Source: Flavobacteriales bacterium UBA5422 (GTDB taxonomy: Bacteria > Bacteroidota > Bacteroidia > Flavobacteriales_D > Crocinitomicaceae). Taken from it: DNA of 16,268 nucleotides. The stretch covers positions 29,167-45,434 of the forward strand of contig DHNG01000033.1 in assembly GCA_002409405.1 (NCBI GenBank), in the 5' to 3' direction. The position numbers and the translations under genes were made by a program. The notes beneath the pieces are model-generated. The model was not told the DNA's origin. It searched no databases and saw only the letters and a list, made by a program, of their open reading frames with translations. Positions 1-7,761 of this stretch are shown in pieces (position 1 is the stretch's first letter; each line of letters starts with the position of its first letter).

Positions 1-1
1 A

Positions 2-334
2 TGGGAAGAATACATAATACTCGATAAAAACCTCAATGGTTTTATTGATATGATCGGAGCGTGTGAGCGGATTCGCAATACCCCCATCCCCTATTCTTAC
101 AGTTTGTTCATCAAGAAATTCATCTTTATCTATACAGGTACGCTACCCATTGCATTTGTCGGGCTGCTGGGTTATTTTTCAGTAGCTGTAACTGTGCTTG
201 TTTTCTATGTACTTGTCAGCATGGAAATTCTGGCAGAGGAAATTGAAGATCCGTTCGGATTGGACGACAACGATTTGCCAACAGATGAACTGTCGGAACG
301 GATCAAATCCAATATTTCAAAAATTTTAAGGTAA
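2..334 (+). CDS. Bestrophin-family (UPF0187/YneE-like) membrane protein, 3' end only
   Basis: An open frame enters from the left edge and gives the last 110 residues of a protein; the start lies outside the window. It contains a segment like PIPYSYSLFIKKFIFIYTG, two hydrophobic stretches (GTLPIAFVGLLGYFSVAV and TVLVFYVLVSMEIL), then an acidic tail with AEEIEDPFG followed by DDNDLPTDEL. The Y-S-F-K-IYTG-LP pattern and the AEEIEDPFG block are typical of the C-terminal part of bacterial bestrophin homologues, which form pentameric anion or cation channels in the inner membrane. Whether this one conducts ions cannot be told from a fragment. Its stop lies 9 bp from the stop of the convergent minus-strand gene, with no clear terminator between them. 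Confidence 0.82.
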   Translation, partial: WEEYIILDKNLNGFIDMIGACERIRNTPIPYSYSLFIKKFIFIYTGTLPIAFVGLLGYFSVAVTVLVFYVLVSMEILAEEIEDPFGLDDNDLPTDELSERIKSNISKILR

Positions 335-343
335 TTGACTGTA

Positions 344-1669
344 TCAAAACTTATAAGGTAATTGTTCTTTGTATAAATACCGTTTTTGAATGGATTCCAA
401 CGGACGGTAAACGTAGTACACGAAATTATCGTGAACGGCAACTTTATCCACCCATTGAAACTCCAGTTGAATGCGTTCTTTGATTTCTCCTGTATTGGTA
501 TCAATCAGCCCGATGTACGTCAACCCGGACTTTTCAAAACGGGCATAAATCTGACCTGTCACCGGGTCCTGCATCAGGTCTTTTTTCCACCCGGTAGATT
601 TCGGTTGGTAATGGTGAAAAATAGCAACTGAATCCAGGGCATTTCCCAGGTGATCAAATTTCAGCAACTTGTCTTTGTAATAATCAAACACAAACAGCGT
701 ATCATTGCGGTGAAACATCGGAGCGTATAGTTCTTTGTAATAAATAGAGCGGGTAAAATAGTTGGCTCCTACCCAGATTTCCGCATCAACTCCGGTTTCT
801 AATTCTTTCTGCTTGGCCCAGAGTTTTATCCGCACGTCTGCCCATTTATACTCTGCACGGTACAATTCCATCATCAGCTTGTCTTCAATGCTTACAATTT
901 TTGAATAAGCCGAATCTAACTGGTCAAAGCTGAAGTAATCAAATGCCGGATAATCGGGGTTAAAATTGGAAAAATATACATTGGACTGATTTGTATCGAC
1001 AATCGGCATCACGTATTTGGCAAAGTATTCTTTGGGCAAATTGGCAATTTCAACCCTTCCTTCATCTACATGAACACCAAACACATTTTCTTCGCAGACA
1101 ATGTGTGCATTTCCCCGAAAATCACGTGTTAGTTCTTTCGCAATTCCGGGAACCTGAAAGGAGTTGATAACATCCTGTCCGTTATACACCAACAATTCAC
1201 TTCCTTTCGTCAGGCGCTTCGGGTAAGCTAATAAAATAAAAGTTCCGTCTTTCTGGATTTCAAAATCAGCAACACTCAAACGCTGTGAGCCATACACCGT
1301 ATAAGGAGTCCCGACAGGTTTGATGACAACATCTCCCAGGTTGGTAAATTTCTCTGCCGTTAACAATACTTCCTGTCTCAATGTATCTCCGGAAGAAGGA
1401 ATTGAAATGTCTTTCCCGGATGACTGGTAAATCGGGTGAGAATAGCTGGTTTTCACGAAACCTCCTTTTTGAGCATAGAACCCGATCGTTCCTTTCTGTG
1501 TGGATGTCAGGATACGCATCCGGTCACTGCCATTCAAAACGGTTACATTTACATTCGGAACAACATCACCCGTTTTTTTATCCAGCAACTGAATATGTAC
1601 GTACAAAGAATCCTGTGCCTTAGCAGGAGTGAGCAGGATGATAAAAAGGAAAAGGAAGATAACTTTCAT
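344..1669 (-). CDS. Exported protein of unknown function with N-terminal carboxypeptidase-regulatory-like domain
   Basis: I do not recognise a specific family for this 441-residue protein. It begins with a clear signal peptide (MKVIFLFLFIILLTPAKAQ, cleavage probably after AQ). Residues about 22-105 resemble a CarboxypepD_reg-like beta-sandwich (LDKKTGDVVPNVNVTV, then a G-F-x-KTSYSHP turn), ending in NLGDVVIKP, reminiscent of the plug junction of SusC-like proteins. The remaining 330 residues are strand-rich (LLVYNGQDVINSFQ, LFVFDYYKDKLLKFD, YIGLIDTNTGEIKERI), compatible with a beta-propeller; that is inference. An in-frame ATG at 1768 would add 33 residues ahead of the signal peptide. I reject it because it buries the signal peptide and reaches into the promoter of the divergent gene. 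A weak -7-like box (GACTTTTG, 1692-1699) precedes the chosen start. Probably periplasmic or surface-exposed. Confidence 0.72.
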   Translation of the reverse strand: MKVIFLFLFIILLTPAKAQDSLYVHIQLLDKKTGDVVPNVNVTVLNGSDRMRILTSTQKGTIGFYAQKGGFVKTSYSHPIYQSSGKDISIPSSGDTLRQEVLLTAEKFTNLGDVVIKPVGTPYTVYGSQRLSVADFEIQKDGTFILLAYPKRLTKGSELLVYNGQDVINSFQVPGIAKELTRDFRGNAHIVCEENVFGVHVDEGRVEIANLPKEYFAKYVMPIVDTNQSNVYFSNFNPDYPAFDYFSFDQLDSAYSKIVSIEDKLMMELYRAEYKWADVRIKLWAKQKELETGVDAEIWVGANYFTRSIYYKELYAPMFHRNDTLFVFDYYKDKLLKFDHLGNALDSVAIFHHYQPKSTGWKKDLMQDPVTGQIYARFEKSGLTYIGLIDTNTGEIKERIQLEFQWVDKVAVHDNFVYYVYRPLESIQKRYLYKEQLPYKF

Positions 1670-1759
1670 GGCACTGTTTTCAATACAGATGCAAAAGTCG
1701 GTAATTTTCCATAAAAGGGCTTCATCGTGTACGATCAATCCGATTTCATTTCGTTCAAA

Positions 1760-1786
1760 TTGATTCATTCTTTTTCATTATATTTG
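1760..1786 (+). promoter_or_regulatory. Bacteroidota-type promoter for the GNAT-nitrilase gene
   Basis: TATATTTG at 1779-1786 fits the TAnnTTTG -7 box exactly, and TTG at 1760-1762 lies 16 bp upstream as a -33 element. Predicted transcription start is about 1793, so an ATG at 1805 would have almost no leader and the ATG at 1859 a leader of about 65 nt. Confidence 0.55.
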
Positions 1787-1858
1787 AGAGTGACATAGCA
1801 GAAAATGCCTGCCCATTCGCTGTTATCAGATCAATGCCACTTCCAATACATGACATAT

Positions 1859-3385
1859 ATGAATCTTGAAGAAATTAATAAAATAGAATTGAAATACCTT
1901 CAATTCAGAGACTACCTGGAAATCAAAAACACAATGATTGCCGCATACCCGTCCCTTCAAAATGCCTACTGGGAAGAAAATCAGATCAAATCATTGTTGA
2001 AGAAATTCCCTGAGGGACAGGTGGTAATCAAAGTAAACGGAAAAATAGCAGGATGTGCACTCGCCATTATTGTAACGCATGATGACTTTAACAAAAACCA
2101 TACGTACAAAGAAATTACAGCCGATTACACATTCGACTCGCACACTTCCGATGGTGATACATTGTATGGAATTGATATCTTCATCAACCCTGAATACAGA
2201 GGATTGCGTCTGGGAAGGAGACTCTATGATTACCGGAAGGAATTGTGTGAAAAACTCAACCTGAAAGGAATTACATTCGGTGGACGCATTCCGAATTATC
2301 ACAAATATGCCGACAAATTAAGTCCAAAACAATACATTGAAAAAGTGCGAAGGAAAGAGATTTATGACCCGGTGCTGAATTTTCAATTGTCCAACGATTT
2401 TTATCCGACCCGCATCCTTAAAGGTTACCTGGAAGGTGATGAGGCATCGAATGAATTTGCTGTTTTACTGGAATGGCACAACATTTATTATGAAAAGCCC
2501 GTCAAGAAGGCTTCTACTCAAAAGACGGTGGTCCGGCTTGGATTAATCCAGTGGCAAATGCGTCCGTACAATGATCTCCAATCCTTGATTCAGCAAGCGG
2601 AATATTTTATTGATGCCGTGTCCGGTTATCGCTGTGATTTTGCCTTATTTCCGGAATTTTTCAATGCTCCGTTAATGGCTCAAAACAACCATCTTCCCGA
2701 AGCAGAAGCCATTCGTGAACTGGCTAAACATACAGAGGAAATTATCAAAACATTTTCCGGTTTTTCCATTTCCTACAACATCAATATCATCTCCGGGAGT
2801 ATGCCCGAAATCAGAAATGGAAAATTGTACAATGTAGGCTATTTGTGTAAGCGTGATGGAACTGTTGAACGCTATGAAAAACTCCACGTCACTCCCGATG
2901 AAGAAAAAATCTGGGGAATGCAGGGAGGCAATAAGTTTAAAGTATTTGATACAGATTGCGGAAAAATCGGCGTCCTGATTTGCTACGATTCTGAATTTCC
3001 GGAGTTAAGCCGCATGCTGGCAGATGAAGGGATGGATATTTTGTTTGTTCCGTTCCTGACCGATACACAAAATGGCTATTCCCGCGTACGGCACTGTGCA
3101 CAGGCAAGAGCGATTGAGAATGAATGTTATGTAGCAATTGCCGGAAGCGTGGGGAACCTGCCAAATGTGCACAACATGGATATTCAATTTGCCCAATCAA
3201 TGGTTTTCACGCCATGTGACTTTGCCTTTCCAACCAATGGAATTAAGGCAGAAGCAACTCCCAATACAGAAATGATCCTGATCGCTGATGTTGATCTGGG
3301 ATTGCTACGGGAATTGCATGAATTCGGCAGTGTCAGAAATCTCAAGGACAGAAGAAAAGATTTGTTTGAACTAAAAAGAAAGTAA
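1859..3385 (+). CDS. Bifunctional GNAT acetyltransferase / carbon-nitrogen hydrolase (nitrilase superfamily)
   Basis: The protein has 508 residues from this start. Residues about 8-215 form a GNAT acetyltransferase domain: GKIAGCALAIIV, then DTLYGIDIFINPEYRGLRLGRRLY, where the R-G-x-R-x-G-R-R loop is the acetyl-CoA pyrophosphate site. Residues about 224-490 are a nitrilase-superfamily amidohydrolase whose triad can be read: Glu266 in LFPEFF, Lys341 in YEKLHVT and Cys375 in LICYDSEFPE. This domain order matches a known fused family widespread in Bacteroidota and Proteobacteria; its natural substrate is not established to my knowledge. I chose ATG 1859 because MNLEEINKIELKYL matches the usual beginning of the family; ATGs at 1805 and 1850 are possible (526 or 511 residues). 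It is transcribed away from the secreted-protein gene and is followed by the Mur ligase 112 bp downstream. Expected to be cytoplasmic. Confidence 0.88.
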   Translation: MNLEEINKIELKYLQFRDYLEIKNTMIAAYPSLQNAYWEENQIKSLLKKFPEGQVVIKVNGKIAGCALAIIVTHDDFNKNHTYKEITADYTFDSHTSDGDTLYGIDIFINPEYRGLRLGRRLYDYRKELCEKLNLKGITFGGRIPNYHKYADKLSPKQYIEKVRRKEIYDPVLNFQLSNDFYPTRILKGYLEGDEASNEFAVLLEWHNIYYEKPVKKASTQKTVVRLGLIQWQMRPYNDLQSLIQQAEYFIDAVSGYRCDFALFPEFFNAPLMAQNNHLPEAEAIRELAKHTEEIIKTFSGFSISYNINIISGSMPEIRNGKLYNVGYLCKRDGTVERYEKLHVTPDEEKIWGMQGGNKFKVFDTDCGKIGVLICYDSEFPELSRMLADEGMDILFVPFLTDTQNGYSRVRHCAQARAIENECYVAIAGSVGNLPNVHNMDIQFAQSMVFTPCDFAFPTNGIKAEATPNTEMILIADVDLGLLRELHEFGSVRNLKDRRKDLFELKRK

Positions 3386-3423
3386 AACCTTGGATACTAA
3401 AAAATGAGTTTAAAAACAGATCG

Positions 3424-3436
3424 TTGTTAGTAACAA
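3424..3436. promoter_or_regulatory. Perfect inverted repeat TTGTTA-g-TAACAA upstream of the Mur ligase gene
   Basis: A 6-bp perfect inverted repeat around a single G lies 62 bp before the Mur ligase start. One nucleotide is too short for a hairpin loop, so if functional it is more likely a binding site for a dimeric protein. A degenerate -7 box (TACTTTTA, 3472-3479) lies between it and the start. It may be chance in AT-rich DNA. Confidence 0.25.
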
Positions 3437-3497
3437 TCGCCCGGAACTGATTTTCAAATCTGTTCTAGCTGTACTTTTAAGCGGATATTTTACACAC

Positions 3498-4850
3498 ATG
3501 AACGTACATTTTATTGCCATCGGAGGAAGCGCCATGCACAATCTGGCGATCGCCTTGAAACGAAAAGGTTACACGGTAAGCGGATCGGATGATGAAATTT
3601 TTGAACCTTCCCGTTCGCGACTTGAACGCGAAGGTATTTTACCGGCTCAAATCGGTTGGAATGAGCACAACATCCACTCCCAACTGGACGCAGTAATCCT
3701 GGGAATGCATGCCCGTGCAGACAATCCGGAGCTGTTAAAAGCAAAAGAATTGGGGCTGAAATTGTTTTCCTACCCGGAATATTTGTATGAACAAAGCAAG
3801 CATAAAAAGCGGATTGTTATCGGAGGAAGTCACGGAAAAACAACCATTACATCAATGATTCTTCATGTGACCAATCAATTGAACATCAACATAGATTACA
3901 TGGTGGGTGCGCAACTGGAGGGTTATGACTGCATGGTAAAACTGAGTGAAGATGCGCCCATGATGCTGTTGGAAGGGGATGAATACCTCAGTTCTCCGAT
4001 CGACCGGCGCCCTAAGTTTCACCTGTACCATCCGGATGTAGCGATTCTGAGTGGAATTGCCTGGGACCACATCAATGTGTTTCCAACGTTTGAGAATTAT
4101 GTTGAACAATTTGATGTGTTTTGTTCACTGATCAACGATTGCCTCATCTACAACCAGGAAGATGAAGAAGTGAAAAAATTGGGAGAAAAGTATGCTTCCG
4201 ACATCACAACCATTCCTTACTCGACTCCGGTATATAAAGTCAATCAACAAGGAACACTATTGTCATTTGAAGGAAACGATTACCAACTACAGATTTTCGG
4301 TCAGCACAATATGCAAAATCTGATGGGAGCTATGCATGTAGGAATCCGGATGGGGATTACCGCTCATGATTTCCTGACCGCAATTCAATCGTTTACAGGT
4401 GCAGGGAAACGCTTGCAGAAAATCAAGGAAACGGATTCATTTGTGTTATTCAAAGACTTCGCACATTCTCCTTCTAAACTAAAAGCGACAACAAAGGCTG
4501 TGAAGGATCAATATCCTGACAGAACGGTTGTTGCTTGTATGGAATTACACACTTTTTCTTCTTTGAAAAAAGAATTCCTCCCGCATTACAAAGATGCAAT
4601 GAAAGCGGCAGACGAAGCGGTTGTTTACTTCAATCACGATGTAGTACAACACAAAAAACTGGAACCAATTACAGAGCAGCAAGTCTTCGAGGGATTTAAC
4701 GGAGGGGTCAAAGTAATGACAACAACAGCAGATGTATTGGAGTTCATCAAAGGAAAAGACTGGAACAATAAAGTTCTGTTATTAATGTCTTCCGGGAATT
4801 TTGACGGAATAGATTACGACCTTCTGGCGGAAGAAATTACAAAAAGTTAA
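3498..4850 (+). CDS. mpl: Mur ligase family protein, Mpl/MurC-like (UDP-N-acetylmuramate--peptide ligase)
   Basis: The protein has 450 residues, the length expected for Mpl. The N-terminal Rossmann domain starts with FIAIGGSAMHNLA and carries GYTVSGSD. The central ATPase domain has the P-loop GGSHGKTT (109-116), the acidic EGDEY motif (159-163) and DHINVFPT (190-197). The C-terminal domain contains GQHNMQNLMGA (268-278), GAGKR (301-305), DFAHSP (320-325), equivalent to the DYAHHP motif of MurC/Mpl, and a closing SSGNFDGI block typical of Mpl rather than MurC. Mpl reattaches recycled wall tripeptide (L-Ala-gamma-D-Glu-meso-DAP) to UDP-MurNAc in the cytoplasm using ATP. The P-loop reads GSHGKTT rather than the usual GTHGKTT, a conservative change. 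No other mur genes are adjacent, which fits recycling rather than the main dcw pathway. MurC activity with L-Ala alone is the main alternative. Confidence 0.85.
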   Translation: MNVHFIAIGGSAMHNLAIALKRKGYTVSGSDDEIFEPSRSRLEREGILPAQIGWNEHNIHSQLDAVILGMHARADNPELLKAKELGLKLFSYPEYLYEQSKHKKRIVIGGSHGKTTITSMILHVTNQLNINIDYMVGAQLEGYDCMVKLSEDAPMMLLEGDEYLSSPIDRRPKFHLYHPDVAILSGIAWDHINVFPTFENYVEQFDVFCSLINDCLIYNQEDEEVKKLGEKYASDITTIPYSTPVYKVNQQGTLLSFEGNDYQLQIFGQHNMQNLMGAMHVGIRMGITAHDFLTAIQSFTGAGKRLQKIKETDSFVLFKDFAHSPSKLKATTKAVKDQYPDRTVVACMELHTFSSLKKEFLPHYKDAMKAADEAVVYFNHDVVQHKKLEPITEQQVFEGFNGGVKVMTTTADVLEFIKGKDWNNKVLLLMSSGNFDGIDYDLLAEEITKS

Positions 4851-4942
4851 CACGACAACTGTAAAATTACGTTAAAAATCCTTTAACTTTACATGCGAAA
4901 ACAACCAGTAGAGTAAAACACAACCAACTAAAAAAGAACGGA

Positions 4943-5728
4943 TTGTTACGGTATATCTTCATATTTGTATTATTGGGGGCATTATTTGCGCACTCCCGTT
5001 CTACCTATTTCTTTGGAATCAGCGAAGCCGACCTGATGGAAGGGATCAAGTTGGAAACAGTTATGCTCAATGATTCTGAGCGTTCCAGATTGGTTCCCGT
5101 TGCCATTTACACCAGTTACGCTGACAGTGCCAAACAAAATTTACCGGTTATTTTATTCAATCACGGATATGGGAAAAATCAGGGAGACAGTTACCTGACT
5201 TATTCTTACCTCAATGAATTCCTCGCATCAAAGGGATACTGTGTCATTAGTATTCAGCACGAAGTCAAGACGGATGAAAAACTTCCGATGGAAGGTAATT
5301 TGCAGGAATTAAGAAAACCGATCTGGGACAGAGGTGTTGAAAACATGCGATTTGTGATTCGTGAGCTGGATTCGTTACGTCCGCAATTCAATTTTAAGAA
5401 ATTGACATTAATCGGACATTCCAATGGTGGCGATATTGCTTCCAACTATGCATTTTCTCACCCTGATTCTGTCAAAAAGCTCATTACACTGGACAATTTA
5501 CGTATGCCGCTTCCGAAATTCAATTCTGTTGCGGTGATGTCGTTACGCGCTTCTGATACAGAAGCAGATCCGGGAGTATTACCCAACAGTGAGGATCAAA
5601 AAAAGTACAAAATGAAAATCGTTTACCTGGCCAATACCAATCACAGCGATATGAACGATAAAGCAACAGATGAACAAAAAGCGGAAATAAACCGGGAAAT
5701 CGAATACTTTTTAACGGCAAAACAATAG
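4943..5728 (+). CDS. Exported alpha/beta hydrolase (esterase/lipase-like)
   Basis: A 261-residue protein with an N-terminal hydrophobic signal (LRYIFIFVLLGALFAHS). No in-frame ATG exists between the upstream stop at 4862 and codon 32, so TTG at 4943 is the best start that keeps the signal segment. The alpha/beta hydrolase fold is shown by FNHGYG (oxyanion strand, 72-77), VISIQHE (101-107), the nucleophile elbow GHSNGG (158-163, Ser160) and a late histidine in NTNHSD (His234); Asp205 or Asp209 could be the acid. This resembles dienelactone-hydrolase or PET-hydrolase-like serine esterases, but I cannot name a substrate. It lies 92 bp after the Mur ligase gene, so it may be co-transcribed, or use the degenerate box TAACTTTA at 4884-4891. 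Expected in the periplasm or outside the cell. Confidence 0.8.
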   Translation: MLRYIFIFVLLGALFAHSRSTYFFGISEADLMEGIKLETVMLNDSERSRLVPVAIYTSYADSAKQNLPVILFNHGYGKNQGDSYLTYSYLNEFLASKGYCVISIQHEVKTDEKLPMEGNLQELRKPIWDRGVENMRFVIRELDSLRPQFNFKKLTLIGHSNGGDIASNYAFSHPDSVKKLITLDNLRMPLPKFNSVAVMSLRASDTEADPGVLPNSEDQKKYKMKIVYLANTNHSDMNDKATDEQKAEINREIEYFLTAKQ

Positions 5729-5916
5729 AATCGCATGCTGATTACTAATTTGTTTTCATCAATTCACTGCTTTTATCTCTCTTGAACACATCCCACTAAC
5801 AAGACATTTCGATACTCTACCTGTTACCCATTATCTAAAATAGTCAATTCCAGAGAAAAACGACCGTAATTCAGAATTGAAGGTCCCGCTTTTTATTTCC
5901 TGTAAAAATGATTAAA

Positions 5917-5946
5917 AACCGGAGGCTATACCTCCTGTTCTTTTTC
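5917..5946 (+). terminator. Possible intrinsic terminator downstream of the hydrolase gene
   Basis: GGAGG (5921-5925) pairs with CCTCC (5931-5935) around the loop CTATA. Beyond one mismatch, the stem continues with AAC (5917-5919) against GTT (5937-5939), followed by CTTTTTCCC. It lies about 190 bp beyond the hydrolase stop, which weakens the assignment. Confidence 0.35.
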
Positions 5947-6020
5947 CCAAAAAGACCATACTAACATATATAAAACCATACAGTTACCCGTATAAACACG
6001 GGGTTTTCCCCTTACGTTAT

Positions 6021-6060
6021 CAACAAAACGGTACTTTTTTCAACAAAACCCCACTTTTTT
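6021..6060. repeat. Two tandem 20-bp direct repeats upstream of the HU promoter
   Basis: Units at 6021-6040 and 6041-6060 both read CAACAAAAC-NNN-ACTTTTTT and are identical at 17 of 20 positions; only the central triplet differs (GGT against CCC). They end 12 bp before the -33 element of the HU promoter, at a spacing of about two helical turns. Activator or architectural protein binding is possible but unproven. Confidence 0.6.
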
Positions 6061-6072
6061 AACGGGAATCTG

Positions 6073-6101
6073 TTGGTAGTAAAGGATATTGAATATATTT
6101 G
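6073..6101 (+). promoter_or_regulatory. Promoter of the HU gene
   Basis: TTG at 6073-6075, an 18-bp spacer, and TATATTTG at 6094-6101 match the Bacteroidota sigma-A pattern (TTG / TAnnTTTG) well. The predicted start near 6108 leaves a leader of about 34 nt before the HU ATG. Confidence 0.7.
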
Positions 6102-6141
6102 CTTTGGTTAAAATTTAGTAATAACATAAAAACTATTATCT

Positions 6142-6414
6142 ATGAGTAAGTCTAGATTTATTGATTCAATTGCTGCTGACGCAGGAATTTCTAAGGCTGC
6201 AGCGAAAAAAGCATTGGATTCTTTCTTATCTAATGTTGCTACAGACTTGAAAAAAGGCGACAGAGTTTCTTTGGTAGGTTTCGGTTCTTTCTCAGTTTCT
6301 AAAAGAGCTGCAAGAACAGGACGTAACCCACAAACTGGTAAAGAAATTAAAATTGCTGCGAAAAACGTAGTACGTTTCAAGGCAGGTGCAGAACTTTCTG
6401 GAAACGTTAACTAA
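6142..6414 (+). CDS. hup: HU family DNA-binding protein
   Basis: A 90-residue protein, the normal HU length. It begins MSKSRFIDSIAADAGISKAAAKKALDSF, the two-helix dimerisation part, then VSLVGFGSFSVSKRAARTGRNP. The beta-arm tip motif GRNPQTGKEI (60-69) intercalates into the minor groove in HU/IHF proteins; the C-terminus has VRFKAGAEL. HU dimers bend and compact DNA in the nucleoid. Codon choice is strongly biased (many TCT, GCT and AAA), as expected for a very abundant protein, and differs from the neighbours. It has a good promoter, upstream tandem repeats and a strong terminator of its own, so it is probably a single-gene unit. HU and IHF subunits cannot be fully separated by eye, but HU is favoured. 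Confidence 0.95.
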   Translation: MSKSRFIDSIAADAGISKAAAKKALDSFLSNVATDLKKGDRVSLVGFGSFSVSKRAARTGRNPQTGKEIKIAAKNVVRFKAGAELSGNVN

Positions 6415-6437
6415 TTAACGTTTTCAAACAACATGAG

Positions 6438-6468
6438 AAGGGAATCGAAATGATTCCCTTTTTTGTTT
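6438..6468 (+). terminator. Intrinsic terminator of the HU gene
   Basis: AAGGGAATC (6438-6446) pairs perfectly over 9 bp with GATTCCCTT (6452-6460) around the loop GAAAT, and is followed by TTTTGTTTT. It lies 24 bp beyond the HU stop codon. The A-run at the base of the stem makes it weaker in the opposite direction. Confidence 0.88.
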
Positions 6469-6512
6469 TCCACTTCTCCCTCTTCAAGTGAATTATTTTC
6501 TGTTGAATTCAC

Positions 6513-6520
6513 TATATTTG
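6513..6520 (+). promoter_or_regulatory. -7 box upstream of prfA
   Basis: TATATTTG matches TAnnTTTG exactly and predicts a transcription start about 11 nt before the prfA ATG. I see no good -33 TTG at the right spacing. Its place directly after the HU terminator supports independent transcription of prfA. Confidence 0.5.
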
Positions 6521-6537
6521 CACCCTAAAAATTTACT

Positions 6538-7620
6538 ATGAGCGATTTATTGCAGAAGTTGGAAGCAATTCACTACAGATTTGTTGAAGTTGGGAAAATG
6601 ATTGTCGACCCGGACATCATTGCCGATATGGATCGCTATGTTAAATTGAACAAGGAATACAAAGATCTGGAAGAAATCGACCAGACATACCACACCTATA
6701 AAAACTTACTTGAAAACATCCGTTCTTCACGTGAATTACTGGCAGTTGAAACCGATCCGGAAATGCGGGAAATGGCAAAAACGGAAATCGAAGAACTGGA
6801 ATCGCGAAAACCGGAGATGGAAGAAGAAATCAAGTTCATGCTGATCCCAAAAGACCCGGAAGACGATAAAAATGCCATCATGGAATTGCGCGCAGGAACT
6901 GGAGGAGACGAAGCATGTATCTTTGTTGAAGATTGTTTTCGTATGTATACCATGTTCTTCAAAGAAGCAGGGATCCAATATGAGGTCATTAACTCTTCCG
7001 AAGGAACGGTAAAGGGATACAAAGAAATCTCTATGAGTATCACCGGTGCCGGTGTCTACGGAACCTTGAAATTCGAATCAGGTGTTCACCGTGTACAGCG
7101 TGTTCCTGAAACAGAATCACAAGGACGTGTACATACCTCTGCAATCACCGTAGCTGTGTTACCGGAAGCAGAAGAAGTTGATTTTGAACTGAACATGGGA
7201 GATGTCCGAAAAGATACATTCAGAGCCTCCGGAGCAGGTGGACAGCACGTCAATAAAACAGAATCGGCGATCCGTCTGACACACATACCGACAGGAGTTG
7301 TAGCTGAATGTCAGGACGGGCGTTCACAACATAAAAACCTGGAGAAGGCAATTTCCATGTTGCGTTCACGCTTGTATCAAATTGAATTGGACAGGGTGCA
7401 GAATGAACGTGCAGAACAACGGAAAACGTTGGTATCGACAGGAGACCGGTCTGCAAAAATCAGAACGTATAACTATCCGCAGGGAAGAATCACAGACCAC
7501 CGCATCAATAAAACGATTTACAATTTATCTGCCTTCATGAACGGTGATATCCAGGAAATGATTGACTCATTGAAATTGGCGGAGAATGCGGAAAAATTAA
7601 AGGGACAGGAAGGGCTTTAG
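6538..7620 (+). CDS. prfA: Peptide chain release factor 1
   Basis: A 360-residue class I release factor of standard RF1 length. RF1 reads UAA and UAG in the ribosomal A site and triggers hydrolysis of peptidyl-tRNA. The N-terminal coiled domain (1-110) is followed by LRAGTGGDEACIF. The codon-recognition tripeptide sits in RVPETESQGRVHTSA as PET (190-192), fitting the PxT form of RF1 rather than the SPF of RF2. The catalytic GGQ (234-236) lies in RASGAGGQHVNKTESA; its glutamine is the site methylated by PrmC in other bacteria. No frameshift site is present, as expected for RF1. No prmC/hemK gene lies next to it, unlike in many Proteobacteria. The start follows a TATATTTG box at a spacing typical of a short leader. 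Confidence 0.97.
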   Translation: MSDLLQKLEAIHYRFVEVGKMIVDPDIIADMDRYVKLNKEYKDLEEIDQTYHTYKNLLENIRSSRELLAVETDPEMREMAKTEIEELESRKPEMEEEIKFMLIPKDPEDDKNAIMELRAGTGGDEACIFVEDCFRMYTMFFKEAGIQYEVINSSEGTVKGYKEISMSITGAGVYGTLKFESGVHRVQRVPETESQGRVHTSAITVAVLPEAEEVDFELNMGDVRKDTFRASGAGGQHVNKTESAIRLTHIPTGVVAECQDGRSQHKNLEKAISMLRSRLYQIELDRVQNERAEQRKTLVSTGDRSAKIRTYNYPQGRITDHRINKTIYNLSAFMNGDIQEMIDSLKLAENAEKLKGQEGL

Positions 7621-7628
7621 AAGAGAAA

Positions 7629-7696
7629 TTATCAAGTATCAATTGAGTAATTATCAAGTGGCGCGAATTATCAATGATAAAGTTGGTAGTTATCAA
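7629..7696. repeat. Cluster of TATCAA motifs between convergent prfA and purF
   Basis: TATCAA occurs at 7630, 7637, 7652, 7669 and 7691. Four copies extend to TTATCAA, at 7629, 7651, 7668 and 7690, spaced 22, 17 and 22 bp. TTATCA-a-TGATAA at 7668-7680 is also a perfect inverted repeat. No coding gene occupies 7621-7761. It may be a decayed simple repeat. Confidence 0.5.
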
Positions 7697-7761
7697 TGGA
7701 TGGTTTGCTGCACATCAGACTGTCAAAACATCATCCAGTCATACCATCGCCCACAGGTTTC

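Larger units (their letters stand above)
5729..6141. other. Intergenic region between hydrolase and HU genes
   Basis: This 413-bp stretch has no convincing coding frame. In order it holds a hairpin at 5917-5939, a GGGG-TTTT-CCCC inverted repeat at 6000-6011, two tandem 20-bp units at 6021-6060, and a well-formed promoter at 6073-6101 followed by an AT-rich leader. Nothing resembling a tRNA or known structured RNA was recognised. Confidence 0.6.

Noticed and set aside
328..364. 10-bp direct repeat AAGGTAATTG at 328-337 and 355-364
   Set aside because: It falls across the two convergent stop codons with no integrase or other mobile gene nearby; probably chance.
6108..6380. 90-codon minus-strand frame opposite HU
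   Set aside because: It mirrors the strongly biased HU codons and has no promoter or motif of its own.
6696..7043. 115-codon minus-strand frame opposite prfA
   Set aside because: A Ser/Ile-rich shadow of the Glu-rich prfA N-terminal coding region.
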